Both the position numbers and the translations under genes were made by a program. This document shows positions 6,853 to 15,048 of a DNA stretch of 16,039 bases, piece after piece; within the stretch, counting starts at the first letter, position 1, and every line of letters begins with the position of its first letter. Origin of the DNA: an uncultured Pseudomonadota bacterium. Its GTDB lineage: Bacteria; Pseudomonadota; Gammaproteobacteria; Burkholderiales; Burkholderiaceae. The notes under the pieces were generated by a model, which was not told where the DNA came from, did no database searches, and saw only the letters and a program-made list of their open reading frames with translations. Location of the stretch: contig CAMLIZ010000103.1 of NCBI GenBank assembly GCA_946480245.1, forward strand, positions 1-16,039. The letters run 5' to 3'.

Positions 6853-7698
6853 ATGCCTGCCCAGCCACAACTCCAGTCACTGCAACGCCCACTGCGCGAT
6901 GTGTCTACCTGGGCCGTACATTTCATGCGCGCCGAAATCCCCGTGCTCGCCGACACCGCGCAGACACTGGAGGCGCTGCGCGCAAACGAAGACGCGGTAG
7001 ACGCCAACCTGCTGGGCGAGACGATCGCCGGCGACCCGCTCATGTCGCTGAAGGTGCTGGCGTACGTGTCGACGCACCGGTCCAGCCGCCGCGTGACCGA
7101 CGCGGAGACGGTCACGGCCGCACTGGTGATGCTCGGTATTCCGCCTTTCTTTCGGGCATTCGGACCACAGCCCACGGTGGAGGAGCATCTCGCCGACCAC
7201 CCGGGCGCGCTCGAGGGCCTGCACGCCGTGTTGCGCCGCGCGGATCGCGCCGCGAAATTCGCTCTTGCTTTCGCGGTACACCGAATGGACCAGGACGCCG
7301 CGGTCATCCACCAGGCAGCGCTGCTGCATGACTTCGCGGAGATGCTGATGTGGTGCAACGCACCCGAGTTGGCCCTGCAAATCGCCGAGCGGCAGCAGAC
7401 GGATCCGACCTTGCGATCGGCAGCTGCGCAGCGAGAGGTGCTCAACGTCGAGTTGGCCGAACTTCAACAGGTGCTGATGCGGGCGTGGAGACTGCCGGAG
7501 CTTCTCGTGCGCATCAGCGACGACAGGCACGTCGGGTCGCCACAGGTGCGCAACGTGCTGCTGGCGATCCGTCTGGCGCGCCACAGTGCACGCGGATGGG
7601 ACAACCCAGCTCTGCCGGACGACTACGCCGACATCGCCCAACTGCTCAATCTCGGCCTCGAACCGACGGTGAAGCTGGTGCAGCAGCTGGACGAATAG
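6853..7698 (+). CDS. HDOD domain signalling protein
   Basis: HDOD domains are HD-related helical modules without proven enzyme activity, found in bacterial regulators of motility, stress and the cell cycle. The 281 residues open with PLRDVSTWAVHFMRAEIPVL, then the domain core: ANLLGETIAGDPLMSLKVLA, VTAALVMLGIPPFFRAFG, a long helix with RADRAAKFALAFAVHRMD, and AALLHDFAEMLMWCNAPELA, where the HD pair is H159-D160. The remaining helices (LVRISDDRH, NVLLAIRLARHSARGWDNP) complete the fold. There is no attached receiver or GGDEF domain, so it is a single-domain type. The start ATG 6853 has no strong ribosome-binding site. Its stop is 6 bp from that of the convergent Lrp-family gene. Confidence 0.88.
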   Translation: MPAQPQLQSLQRPLRDVSTWAVHFMRAEIPVLADTAQTLEALRANEDAVDANLLGETIAGDPLMSLKVLAYVSTHRSSRRVTDAETVTAALVMLGIPPFFRAFGPQPTVEEHLADHPGALEGLHAVLRRADRAAKFALAFAVHRMDQDAAVIHQAALLHDFAEMLMWCNAPELALQIAERQQTDPTLRSAAAQREVLNVELAELQQVLMRAWRLPELLVRISDDRHVGSPQVRNVLLAIRLARHSARGWDNPALPDDYADIAQLLNLGLEPTVKLVQQLDE

Positions 7699-7704
7699 GC
7701 GCGC

Positions 7705-8187
7705 TCAGACGGGCACGGCCGTGGTGTTCTTCACTCGGTCCAGCACGAAGCTGGTCTTGCAGTCCTGCACGCTTGGATGCTTGAGCAGCGTCTCCATGAT
7801 GAACCGCGAGTAGTGCACCATGTCCTGCACCACAACGCGCAGCAGGAAGTCCATCTCGCCGGTGAGCGCGGCACACTCCACCACCTCGGGCCACGTCTGG
7901 ACCGCAGCCCGGAACAAGTCCATTGGATTGCGCTTGTGGGTCTCGGTGTGCTTTTCTAGCCGCACATTCAGGTAGGCGGTGAGGCTGAAACCCACGCGCT
8001 CGGCACGCACCAGTGCCACGTAGCCGGCAATCACCCCGGCCTCCTCAAGCCGCTTCACCCTTCGCAACGCCGCAGACGACGAGAGCCCGACCTGCCCGGC
8101 GAGCACGTCATACGTGATCCGGCCATCGACTTGCAGCGCCCGAAGAATGCGCCGATCCACTGCATCGAGCGCTGATTCAGTTTCCAT
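7705..8187 (-). CDS. Lrp/AsnC-family transcriptional regulator
   Basis: Small feast/famine regulator, typically forming dimers and octamers and responding to an amino acid. 160 residues, the family norm. Residues about 8-65 are the winged helix-turn-helix (LDAVDRRILRALQVDGRITY, then LAGQVGLSSSAALRRVKRLE and EAGVIAGYVALV). The C-terminal RAM ligand-binding domain follows, with FSLTAYLNVRLEKHT, VVECAALTGEMDFLLRVVV, and a final strand SFVLDRVKNTTAVPV. It is divergent from hpd across a 115-base gap that carries a palindrome, so local control of tyrosine/phenylalanine breakdown is likely. That role is inferred from position. Confidence 0.93.
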   Translation of the reverse strand: METESALDAVDRRILRALQVDGRITYDVLAGQVGLSSSAALRRVKRLEEAGVIAGYVALVRAERVGFSLTAYLNVRLEKHTETHKRNPMDLFRAAVQTWPEVVECAALTGEMDFLLRVVVQDMVHYSRFIMETLLKHPSVQDCKTSFVLDRVKNTTAVPV

Positions 8188-8238
8188 TGGGCGAATCTTG
8201 CATCTTTCCGGCGCAGTGTGGGTCGAGGCCTGAGCAAA

Positions 8239-8255
8239 ACGCAGAAAAATTGCGT
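8239..8255. promoter_or_regulatory. Candidate Lrp-type operator between the regulator and hpd
   Basis: ACGCA-GAAAAAT-TGCGT is a perfect 5-bp inverted repeat around an all-A/T-but-one centre of 7 bases, in an otherwise GC-rich gap. Lrp/AsnC sites are typically 15-17 bp imperfect palindromes with an AT-rich centre. It sits 48 bases before the hpd ATG and 52 bases before the regulator ATG, so it could control both. Confidence 0.5.
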
Positions 8256-8302
8256 GCCGCGCCCCCTACAGTTTCCGGACTACGCGAGACCAAGGACCTC
8301 AC

Positions 8303-9412
8303 ATGCAGTTCACCCCCTGGGACAACCCGATGGGCACCGACGGCTTCGAGTTCATCGAGTACGCCGCGCCCGATCCTGCCGCGATGGGCACGTTGTTCGA
8401 GCGCATGGGCTTCAAGGCGATTGCCCGCCACCGGCACAAGAACGTCACTCTGTACCGGCAAGGTGAGATCAATTTCATCGTCAACGCCGAGCCCGATTCG
8501 TTCGCGCAGCGCTTTGCTCGCCTGCACGGGCCCAGCATCTGCGCGATCGCCTTCCGGGTGCAGGATGCGGCCAAAGCCTATCGGCGCGCGCTGGACCTCG
8601 GCGCATGGGGCTATGCCAATCAGGCTGGCCCGGGCGAGTTGAACATTCCGGCCATCAAAGGTATCGGTGACTCTCTCATCTATTTTGTCGACCGCTGGCG
8701 CGGCAAGAACGGCGCCAAGGAAGGCGAGATCGGGAACATCGGCTTCTACGACGTCGACTTCGAGCCGCTGCCCGGCGCCGAACTCAATCCCACCGGATAC
8801 GCGCTCACGTACATCGACCATCTCACGCACAACGTGCATCGCGGCCGCATGGGCGAATGGGCGGACTTCTATGAGCGGCTATTCAACTTTCGAGAGATCC
8901 GCTACTTCGACATCGAGGGTCAGGTCACCGGGGTCAAGAGCCGGGCGATGACCAGCCCGTGCGGCAAGATCCGCATCCCGATCAACGAGGAGGGCAACGA
9001 CCAGCCAGGGCAGATTCAGGAGTACCTGGACATGTATCGCGGCGAAGGCATCCAGCACATCGCGCTGGGATCGAGCGACCTGTTGCAGACCGTCGATGCA
9101 CTGCGCGCGAATGAAGTGAAGCTACTGGATACGCCGGATACGTACTACGAGTTGGTCGACAAGCGCATCCCTGGCCACGGCGAGAACGTGGCGCAGTTGC
9201 AGCAGCGCAGGATCTTGGTGGACGGTAAACCGGGGGAACTGCTGCTGCAGATCTTCTCGGAAAACCAGCTGGGCCCGATCTTCTTTGAGTTCATTCAGCG
9301 CAAGGGTGACCAGGGCTTCGGCGAAGGCAACTTCAAGGCGCTGTTCGAGAGCATCGAACTGGATCAGATGCGCCGCGGGGTGTTGGCGTCGAAGGCGCCA
9401 ACCAGTGCATAA
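8303..9412 (+). CDS. hpd: 4-Hydroxyphenylpyruvate dioxygenase
   Basis: Non-haem Fe(II) enzyme converting 4-hydroxyphenylpyruvate and O2 to homogentisate and CO2 in tyrosine catabolism; cytosolic. 369 residues, close to the 357 of Pseudomonas enzymes. The two vicinal-oxygen-chelate halves are clear. The iron ligands are H173 (in YIDHLTHNV), H252 (in [11 protein letters not shown]) and E329 (in [10 protein letters not shown]). Other family marks: [25 protein letters not shown] and the C-terminal [18 protein letters not shown] with RRGVL, which closes the active site. A weak AGGA precedes ATG 8303. Homogentisate dioxygenase and fumarylacetoacetase genes are not in the window. The last 80 bases overlap the tail of the opposite-strand hydrolase gene. 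Confidence 0.97.
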   Translation: MQFTPWDNPMGTDGFEFIEYAAPDPAAMGTLFERMGFKAIARHRHKNVTLYRQGEINFIVNAEPDSFAQRFARLHGPSICAIAFRVQDAAKAYRRALDLGAWGYANQAGPGELNIPAIKGIGDSLIYFVDRWRGKNGAKEGEIGNIGFYDVDFEPLPGAELNPTGYALTYIDHLTHNVHRGRMGEWADFYERLFNFREIRYFDIEGQVTGVKSRAMTSPCGKIRIPINEEGNDQPGQIQEYLDMYRGEGIQHIALGSSDLLQTVDALRANEVKLLDTPDTYYELVDKRIPGHGENVAQLQQRRILVDGKPGELLLQIFSENQLGPIFFEFIQRKGDQGFGEGNFKALFESIELDQMRRGVLASKAPTSA

Positions 9413-10286
9413 CTTCCTCCAACACCGTCGGGTGAAACGCCAGGTGCACGTGCGACCAGCCGGACAGGTGGCGGTTGTCGGCGCCCGGCAAGGTGGCAGT
9501 GGTTGGAGGAAACACGATGTTGTCGCAGTGGCTGTAGAAGCAAGTGAACCTGCGATAGCGCTCCGGCGGCTCGCGCCGGGCAAGTTCCTTCAGCCACGGT
9601 CCACCCTGTCGCATTTGGCGGGTGTTGCGGGTGCGCCCGAAGCGGCCCAGCCAGGTGCCCTGGTGCGGCGTGCCGATCGTCACCACACGGTGCACACGCG
9701 CGTCCGCTTGTGCGGCATCGAGCCATGCGCGCGCGGCCAGGCCGCCCATGCTGTGAGCGACGACCACCGGCGCTAAGCCGGTGGTGGCTTCAAGGCGCTG
9801 TACGGCCTGGTCGAGGATGGGGGAATAGGCGTCTATGGATCCGAAGATCGGCTCCATGTTCACGGCCACGTGCGGCACGCCGGCTTGGCGCAGGTGTCGC
9901 ATCCACGGGTTCCACAGCCCGCGATTGCAGACGAACCCGTGCACGAGGAGCACACCACGGCGCCCCCTCGCGGCCGGCGGCAGGAAATCCGGAAGCACAG
10001 CGCTGCGAAAGGGCTGACGCCAGTAGAAGACGCGCGGGGCCGTGCACACCTCGCCCCACCATGCGCGCAGCAAGTGCAGTGCACTTGCACGCGGCGTGGG
10101 ATCGGTGCCGTGCACGGCATGCAATAGCACAAACTCCAGCCCGAGCACCAGCGCATAGCCAAACACGATGCACAGCGCGCCAATGGTCGCCCACGCAGCA
10201 TGGCCGTGCCGCACCCAGAGCCATGCCCATACGGCCGCGGCCGTGAACACACAAAGCGTGAGGGTCTGCTGCAGGCGGGCCAGCAT
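9333..10286 (-). CDS. Membrane-anchored alpha/beta hydrolase (lipase/esterase-like)
   Basis: Predicted serine hydrolase of the alpha/beta fold. 317 residues from ATG 10286. Two hydrophobic segments near the N-terminus (about residues 9-25 and 32-57) would anchor it in the inner membrane. The catalytic domain then shows [15 protein letters not shown] (H116 region, oxyanion hole), the nucleophile elbow AHSMGG with S179, [15 protein letters not shown] as in lipases that act with a lid region, D255 in SHCDNIVFP as likely acid, and H279 or H281 in SHVHLAF as likely base. An in-frame TTG at 10304 would overlap the upstream GMC gene stop by 8 bases and is an alternative start. Probably cotranscribed with the GMC oxidoreductase. 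Substrate unknown; an ester whose alcohol is oxidised by its neighbour would fit. Confidence 0.85.
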   Translation of the reverse strand: MLARLQQTLTLCVFTAAAVWAWLWVRHGHAAWATIGALCIVFGYALVLGLEFVLLHAVHGTDPTPRASALHLLRAWWGEVCTAPRVFYWRQPFRSAVLPDFLPPAARGRRGVLLVHGFVCNRGLWNPWMRHLRQAGVPHVAVNMEPIFGSIDAYSPILDQAVQRLEATTGLAPVVVAHSMGGLAARAWLDAAQADARVHRVVTIGTPHQGTWLGRFGRTRNTRQMRQGGPWLKELARREPPERYRRFTCFYSHCDNIVFPPTTATLPGADNRHLSGWSHVHLAFHPTVLEEVMHWLAPSTPTPRGASDPVRCSRTAP

Positions 10287-10296
10287 CCGCGACCAG

Positions 10297-11907
10297 TCAG
10301 GCAAGCGTCACATCGTGGCCGCTGAGGCGCTTCGCGAGCGCCGTGCTCAAGCGATTCACCAACCCGTAAATTGACAGCTGCGGGTTGGCGCCAATGCTGG
10401 TGGGAAACAGCGAGCCGTCGTGCACCGAAAGATTGTCGATTTGCCAATGCACGCCGTCGGGCCGCACAACGCCGCGTCCATCGTCGGCAGCCATGGCGCA
10501 CCCTCCCATGACATGCGCGCTCACCACCTTGGTAAGAAGCGGCTTCACCGGCAGCGCCGCGATCGCTTGCTGCGCTTGCTGCCATGAACGATAGGGCTGG
10601 GCCATCTCATGCACGGGCAGCACTTCCCGTGCCCCCGACGCAAACTGCAGTTCGGCCATGGTGAGCAACGCGCGCCGTGCGCCGTCCATCACGTAGTCGG
10701 TGAGCGGATAGTCCAGCACGGGCGAGCCGTCATCCCGCAGCGTCACCCGCCCGCCAGGCGAATCCGGGTGGAAGCCGTCGCGCAACAACGCCAGCAGCAC
10801 CTGCGTGTTCGGAAACTGCCTTAGCAGTTGCGACTGGTCCCGGCCAAACCCGACCATCGACGACGCAAAGATCACGGGGTGCAGAGGAGGCGCCTCCAGC
10901 TTGTAGCCGATCGGCCCGTCCACGGGAGCGATTTCCAGGAAGTGGTCCGTGTACAGGCTTTGCGGCGCACCGGCCCACCCTTCGACGCGCTGTTCGTGAA
11001 GCGCTGCGGACATCACGACCGGATGGAGGAAGGTGCGGCGGCCAAGTCGCTCATGGGGATCGGGGGCCCCCGACCGCAACAGCAACGCCGGCGAATTGAT
11101 TGCGCCACCCGCCACTACGTAGTGCCTGGCAACCACCCTTACGGCGGGGCCGGCGGGCTGCGCGTCGTCGCGCAAGGGCTGGCAGAGCAGAGCCTGCACG
11201 CTTCCGTTGGCCAGCACCAGGCTCTGCGCGCGGGTTTGCACCCACAGTCGCGCACCGCGCTCGAGCGCTGCCGGCACCGTGGTGACGAGCATCGACTGCT
11301 TGGCGTTCGTCGGACAACCCATGCCGCAGGAGCCGAGATTCCAGCAGCCCTTGACGTTGCGACGGATCACATGCACAGGAATGCCGAGCTTCTGTCCGCC
11401 CTGACGCAACAGCTCGTTGTTTTGGTTCGGCGCCATTGCCCACGGCTCGATGTTCAGCCGCTTCTCTGCGGCGGCGAACCACGGGGCCAGCGCGTCCACC
11501 GTCATCTCGGACAAACCGAAGTGCTGTTGCCAGTAAGCCAGGGTGGTCGGTGGCGTGCGGAACGAACTGGTCCAATTGACGGTGGTAGAGCCACCCACGC
11601 AGCGGCCCTGAAGGACGTTGATGGCCTTGTCGGAGGTCTTGCGGGCTGCGCTTTCTTGGTAGAGGGCGGGATAGGCGTCGCTTTCGAGCTGGCGGAAATC
11701 GCTGCTGGACTTCAGTGGCCCTTCTTCGACGATCAGCACATCGAGCCCCGCCTTCGTCAGCAGGTCGGCGGAGATGCCCGCTCCGGCCCCGCTGCCGATG
11801 ATGACCACGTCGCAATGGTGTTCCGCCGGCAGCAAGGCGTGCGGGCCACCATGTACACGCCAGCCGCGGGCGAGGCCCGCACGGATTGGATCGGGTTGTG
11901 AGCTCAT
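10297..11907 (-). CDS. GMC-family FAD-dependent oxidoreductase
   Basis: Flavoprotein predicted to oxidise an alcohol group. 536 residues. The FAD-binding Rossmann motif GSGAGAG is at 38-44, followed by VLIVEEG at 57-63. The GMC signature region RCVGGSTTVNWTSSFRTPP spans about 102-120. The C-terminal active-site pair is H465 (SAHVMGG) and N508 (GANPQLS). Three cysteines, C188-x5-C194-x3-C198, lie before PTNAKQSM. The protein has no signal peptide of its own. The Tat-signal subunit gene ends 24 bases upstream and the hydrolase begins 10 bases after. Likely substrates include long-chain alcohols, sterols or sugars; sequence alone does not decide. Its start ATG 11907 lacks a clear ribosome-binding site. 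Confidence 0.93.
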   Translation of the reverse strand: MSSQPDPIRAGLARGWRVHGGPHALLPAEHHCDVVIIGSGAGAGISADLLTKAGLDVLIVEEGPLKSSSDFRQLESDAYPALYQESAARKTSDKAINVLQGRCVGGSTTVNWTSSFRTPPTTLAYWQQHFGLSEMTVDALAPWFAAAEKRLNIEPWAMAPNQNNELLRQGGQKLGIPVHVIRRNVKGCWNLGSCGMGCPTNAKQSMLVTTVPAALERGARLWVQTRAQSLVLANGSVQALLCQPLRDDAQPAGPAVRVVARHYVVAGGAINSPALLLRSGAPDPHERLGRRTFLHPVVMSAALHEQRVEGWAGAPQSLYTDHFLEIAPVDGPIGYKLEAPPLHPVIFASSMVGFGRDQSQLLRQFPNTQVLLALLRDGFHPDSPGGRVTLRDDGSPVLDYPLTDYVMDGARRALLTMAELQFASGAREVLPVHEMAQPYRSWQQAQQAIAALPVKPLLTKVVSAHVMGGCAMAADDGRGVVRPDGVHWQIDNLSVHDGSLFPTSIGANPQLSIYGLVNRLSTALAKRLSGHDVTLA

Positions 11908-11931
11908 GTGCGTAGGTGCGCCGGCGCAGCG

Positions 11932-12438
11932 TCAGACCGGTACCGGCCCGGGATAACCAAGCAAGCTCCAGGCGCTTGGGTCCGCAAAGTACGCCGCGGC
12001 AGTCAGGTCGCGCAGCGCCTGGTACGCCTGCACGCGCAGGGCCAGCGACGACAGGCGCATCCCCTGCAACGCCGAGGCGATCTCGGCAGCAGTGGCGTCG
12101 GGCCAATCGGCGGCCAAGCTCGCGACCGCCAACCGACCCGCGGCAGTGCCGAGCAGCGCAACCAAGGTGGACAGTTCGCCTTGCGCATGAGCCGGCAAGG
12201 CATCGATCGTGCGCTCCAGGCGCTGCAGATGCGCGTCGAGCGCGCGCTCACGCTCTTGCAGGTCGCCAGGCAGGCTGCCATCGAGCACGGCCCGCGCAAC
12301 GGCCCGGAACACCTGCCGTGCTCGCGGCTGCAATCGCCCGTCGACCAGTGCCGGCCGCAGCAGGGCGATGCTGCCACCAGCGACAGCCAGTACAAGCCCT
12401 GCGCCGAAGCCGAGTTGGAGAAGACGTCTGCGTTTCAT
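11932..12438 (-). CDS. Tat-signal small subunit, gluconate-dehydrogenase subunit-3-like
   Basis: 168-residue protein with a twin-arginine signal: MKRRRLLQLG followed by a hydrophobic stretch to about residue 27. RRRLLQ fits R-R-x-hydrophobic-hydrophobic-K/Q. The mature part is helical, with VFRAVARAVLDGSLP, and ends in LRDLTAAAYFADPSAW then LLGYPGPVP. This DP-W-x-GYPGP ending is what small subunits of membrane FAD dehydrogenases (gluconate 2-dehydrogenase subunit 3 family) show. In such enzymes the small subunit carries the only Tat signal and the flavoprotein is exported with it. The start ATG 12438 was chosen because it puts the RR motif at the N-terminus; the frame stays open to 12561 but upstream residues lack any such feature. 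Divergent from the FFLEELY-like gene across 100 bases. Confidence 0.82.
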   Translation of the reverse strand: MKRRRLLQLGFGAGLVLAVAGGSIALLRPALVDGRLQPRARQVFRAVARAVLDGSLPGDLQERERALDAHLQRLERTIDALPAHAQGELSTLVALLGTAAGRLAVASLAADWPDATAAEIASALQGMRLSSLALRVQAYQALRDLTAAAYFADPSAWSLLGYPGPVPV

Positions 12439-12538
12439 GCTCCTGGCAGTGTTGCATCGTTGACCACGCGCACCGTAGAGGCAAGCGACTAGATCGGCAT
12501 CATGAAAACCCCTAGCGGCACTGATACGCTTGCCGCCA

Positions 12539-13273
12539 ATGAGCCCACTTGGCACACGCATCCTCCAGCATCTTCAGGCGGTGCAGATCGAGCGCGAGGT
12601 TCGGGCTGACGACGCGGAGTTGAATCGACGAGTGCTCGCATTGAAGGCGTATCAGCAGGCCCGCTTCCGGCTTGCGTATGCTGACCTGCTGGGCGACTCT
12701 CGCTATCTAGCAGCAGCGGAGTTTTTTCTCGCCGACCTGTACGGCCCGGACGATTTCTCGACGCGAGATGCGCAGTTCACGCGCATCGTCCCGACACTGA
12801 CGCACTTGTTCCCAGAAGACATTGTGCATACCGTCGAACGGTTGGCAGCACTGCACGCGCTGACGGAAGGCCTGGACACGCAGATGGCCCGGTACCTCCC
12901 GCAGGCTGCCATCAGGCGAGCGGACTACGCCACTGCCTGGCAGCTCACCGGTCGGCCCGACGCGCGAGCCGAACAAATTCGCCTCACTGTGGAAATCGGA
13001 GGCGCGCTCGATCGCTTCACACGCAATCCCTTGATGCGTCACAGCCTGCGCATGATGCGGGGCCCGGCAAGGGCGGCCGGTTTGGGCGCGCTGCAAGGAT
13101 TTCTTGAGCGGGGCTTCGACGCTTTCCGACAGATGCGCGGCGCACAACCATTCCTGTCGGCGATAGCAGCCCGCGAGGAAGCGCTGCGCCAGCGGCTCTT
13201 TGCAGCAGATGCCGCTGACGCGCTCGTTCGCGGCTCGCTCGATGCCGACGATCCCCTAGGACAACTACCGTAG
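12539..13273 (+). CDS. FFLEELY-motif-like protein, function unknown
   Basis: 244 residues, predicted all helical, cytoplasmic, no signal or membrane segment. A central stretch SRYLAAAEFFLADLYGPDDF, followed by STRDAQFTRIVPTLTHLFPE, matches the protein family named for its FFLEELY motif, here FFLADLY at about residues 62-68. The rest (RYLPQAAIRRADYATAWQLT, NPLMRHSLRMMRGPARAAGL, LQGFLERGFDAFRQM) is typical of the family, for which I know no assigned function. ATG 12539 is preferred over the in-frame TTG at 12530. fadD follows after 53 bases on the same strand, so a role around fatty-acid metabolism is suggested only by position. Confidence 0.75.
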   Translation: MSPLGTRILQHLQAVQIEREVRADDAELNRRVLALKAYQQARFRLAYADLLGDSRYLAAAEFFLADLYGPDDFSTRDAQFTRIVPTLTHLFPEDIVHTVERLAALHALTEGLDTQMARYLPQAAIRRADYATAWQLTGRPDARAEQIRLTVEIGGALDRFTRNPLMRHSLRMMRGPARAAGLGALQGFLERGFDAFRQMRGAQPFLSAIAAREEALRQRLFAADAADALVRGSLDADDPLGQLP

Positions 13274-13326
13274 CCAGCCGGCCAATGGACCGGCCAGCAT
13301 CCAGCGGTTCTCTCGATGGAGCGTAT

Positions 13327-15012
13327 GTGGAAAAGCCGTGGCTGAAAAGCTATCCGCCTGGCGTGCCGGCCGAGGTGCAAACCGATACTTATTCTTCACT
13401 CGTGCCTTTGTTGACGGAGGCGTTCACGAAGCATGGCCGTCGCCACGCCGCGGAGTTCATGGGGCGGCGCTACACCTTCGGGGAGATCGACCAAGCGTCG
13501 CGTGCGCTCGGCGCTTGGCTGCAGTCGCTCAATTTGGAACGAGGCGCAAGGGTGGCGCTAATGATGCCGAACCTGCCGCAGTACATGGTGGCGATCGCTG
13601 CCGTGCTGCGCGCGGGCTACGTGGTCGTCAATGTGAATCCGCTGTACACGCCGCGCGAACTCGAACATCAGTTGAAGGATTCGGGCGCGCAGGCGATCGT
13701 GGTGCTCGAGAACTTCGCGCACACGCTGGAGGAGGTGTTGGAGCGCACTGCGGTGCGCCATGTGGTGCTCGCATCAATGGGGGACAGCCTGCCGTTCTGG
13801 AAGGGGCAGGTCGTCAACTTCGTCGTGCGTCATGTTCGCAAAATGGTGCCACCGTATCGCCTGCCTGCGGGAAGTGATCGTTCGGTCACGTGTTTCAACA
13901 TGGCAGTGGCTGAAGGGCTGCGCCTGCGTCTCGCCAGCGTCGACGTGCGGCCGGAGGACGTCGCTTTTCTGCAGTACACCGGCGGCACGACGGGCATCTC
14001 CAAAGGCGCAACGCTGACCCACCGCAATGTCGTGGCCAACATTCTGCAGTCGGAGGCGTGGTTCGCACCGATGCTCGGCCGACTTGGCGACCAGCCGTTG
14101 ACAGTCGTGTGCGCGCTGCCTCTGTATCACATCTTCGCGTTGACCATCTGCTACATGCTCGGCGCGCGCTTCGGCGCGATGAATGTCCTCGTCCCCAACC
14201 CCCGCGATCTGCGTGGCTTGGTGCAAACGCTGGGGCGACATCGAGTGAACATGTTCCCGGCAGTCAATACGCTGTTCAACGCACTCGCTCATCACGCCGA
14301 GTTCGCGAAGCTCGATTTCTCCGGCCTCGTCGTGTCCAACGGGGGCGGCATGGCTGTGCAGCAAGCCACTGCAGAACGATGGTTGAAAGTAACGGGGTGC
14401 CCGATCGTGGAGGGCTACGGATTGTCCGAGACCTCTCCCGTCGCCACGAGCAATCTGCTGGACGGGGGCGGCTTCACGGGCACCATCGGCGTGCCGATTC
14501 CTTCCACGGAAGTGGCGATTCGCGACGAAGCCGATATCGACTTGCCATTTGGCGAGCCGGGAGAGATCTGCATCCGGGGACCGCAGGTGATGGCAGGCTA
14601 CTGGAACCGACCCGACGAAACGGCGAAAGTGATGAGCGCGGACGGCTTCTTCCGCTCGGGCGACATTGGCGTGATGGATGAAAGGGGCTACATCAAGATC
14701 GTGGACCGCAAGAAGGACATGATTCTGGTGTCCGGGTTCAACGTGTACCCGAATGAGATCGAGCAGGTTGTGGGCCTGCATCCCGGCGTGCTCGAATGTG
14801 CGGCGGTTGGCATTGCCGATGAAAGGTCCGGCGAGGCCGTTAAGCTGTTTGTGGTGAAGAAGGCGCCGAGCCTCTCGGAGGAGGACCTCAGCCGTTATTG
14901 CCGCGAGAACTTCACTGCGTACAAGCGGCCGAAGTTCATCGAGTTCCGAGCCGAGCTTCCGAAGTCCAATGTGGGCAAGATCCTTCGACGTGAACTGAGG
15001 ACTACCCGCTAA
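13327..15012 (+). CDS. fadD: Long-chain fatty-acid-CoA ligase
   Basis: Activates fatty acids to acyl-CoA with ATP, via an acyl-adenylate, at the inner face of the membrane; entry to beta-oxidation. With the GTG start at 13327 the product is 561 residues, the length of E. coli FadD, and opens (V/M)EKPWLKSYPPGVPAEV as homologues do. GGAG lies 5 bases upstream. The in-frame ATG 13285 would add 14 unrelated residues. Motifs: YTGGTTGISKGA from Y217 (AMP/phosphate-binding loop), LPLYHIFALT, GYGLSETSP, the hinge region VDRKKDMILVSGFNVYPNEI, and the adenylation lysine K551 in NVGKILRREL. It is downstream of the FFLEELY-like gene and 36 bases upstream of the metallo-hydrolase gene. Confidence 0.97.
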   Translation: MEKPWLKSYPPGVPAEVQTDTYSSLVPLLTEAFTKHGRRHAAEFMGRRYTFGEIDQASRALGAWLQSLNLERGARVALMMPNLPQYMVAIAAVLRAGYVVVNVNPLYTPRELEHQLKDSGAQAIVVLENFAHTLEEVLERTAVRHVVLASMGDSLPFWKGQVVNFVVRHVRKMVPPYRLPAGSDRSVTCFNMAVAEGLRLRLASVDVRPEDVAFLQYTGGTTGISKGATLTHRNVVANILQSEAWFAPMLGRLGDQPLTVVCALPLYHIFALTICYMLGARFGAMNVLVPNPRDLRGLVQTLGRHRVNMFPAVNTLFNALAHHAEFAKLDFSGLVVSNGGGMAVQQATAERWLKVTGCPIVEGYGLSETSPVATSNLLDGGGFTGTIGVPIPSTEVAIRDEADIDLPFGEPGEICIRGPQVMAGYWNRPDETAKVMSADGFFRSGDIGVMDERGYIKIVDRKKDMILVSGFNVYPNEIEQVVGLHPGVLECAAVGIADERSGEAVKLFVVKKAPSLSEEDLSRYCRENFTAYKRPKFIEFRAELPKSNVGKILRRELRTTR

Positions 15013-15048
15013 GACCGCAACCACCATAAGTCGCGTTTTCCCCCACCG

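Noticed and set aside
6306..7445. 379-codon open frame on the minus strand
   Set aside because: Antisense of the small genes and the HDOD gene, both of which have better support; Ser/Arg/Cys-rich without motifs.
13285..13326. ATG 13285 as fadD start
   Set aside because: Adds 14 residues unlike FadD; GTG 13327 has GGAG at proper spacing and restores the family N-terminus and length.
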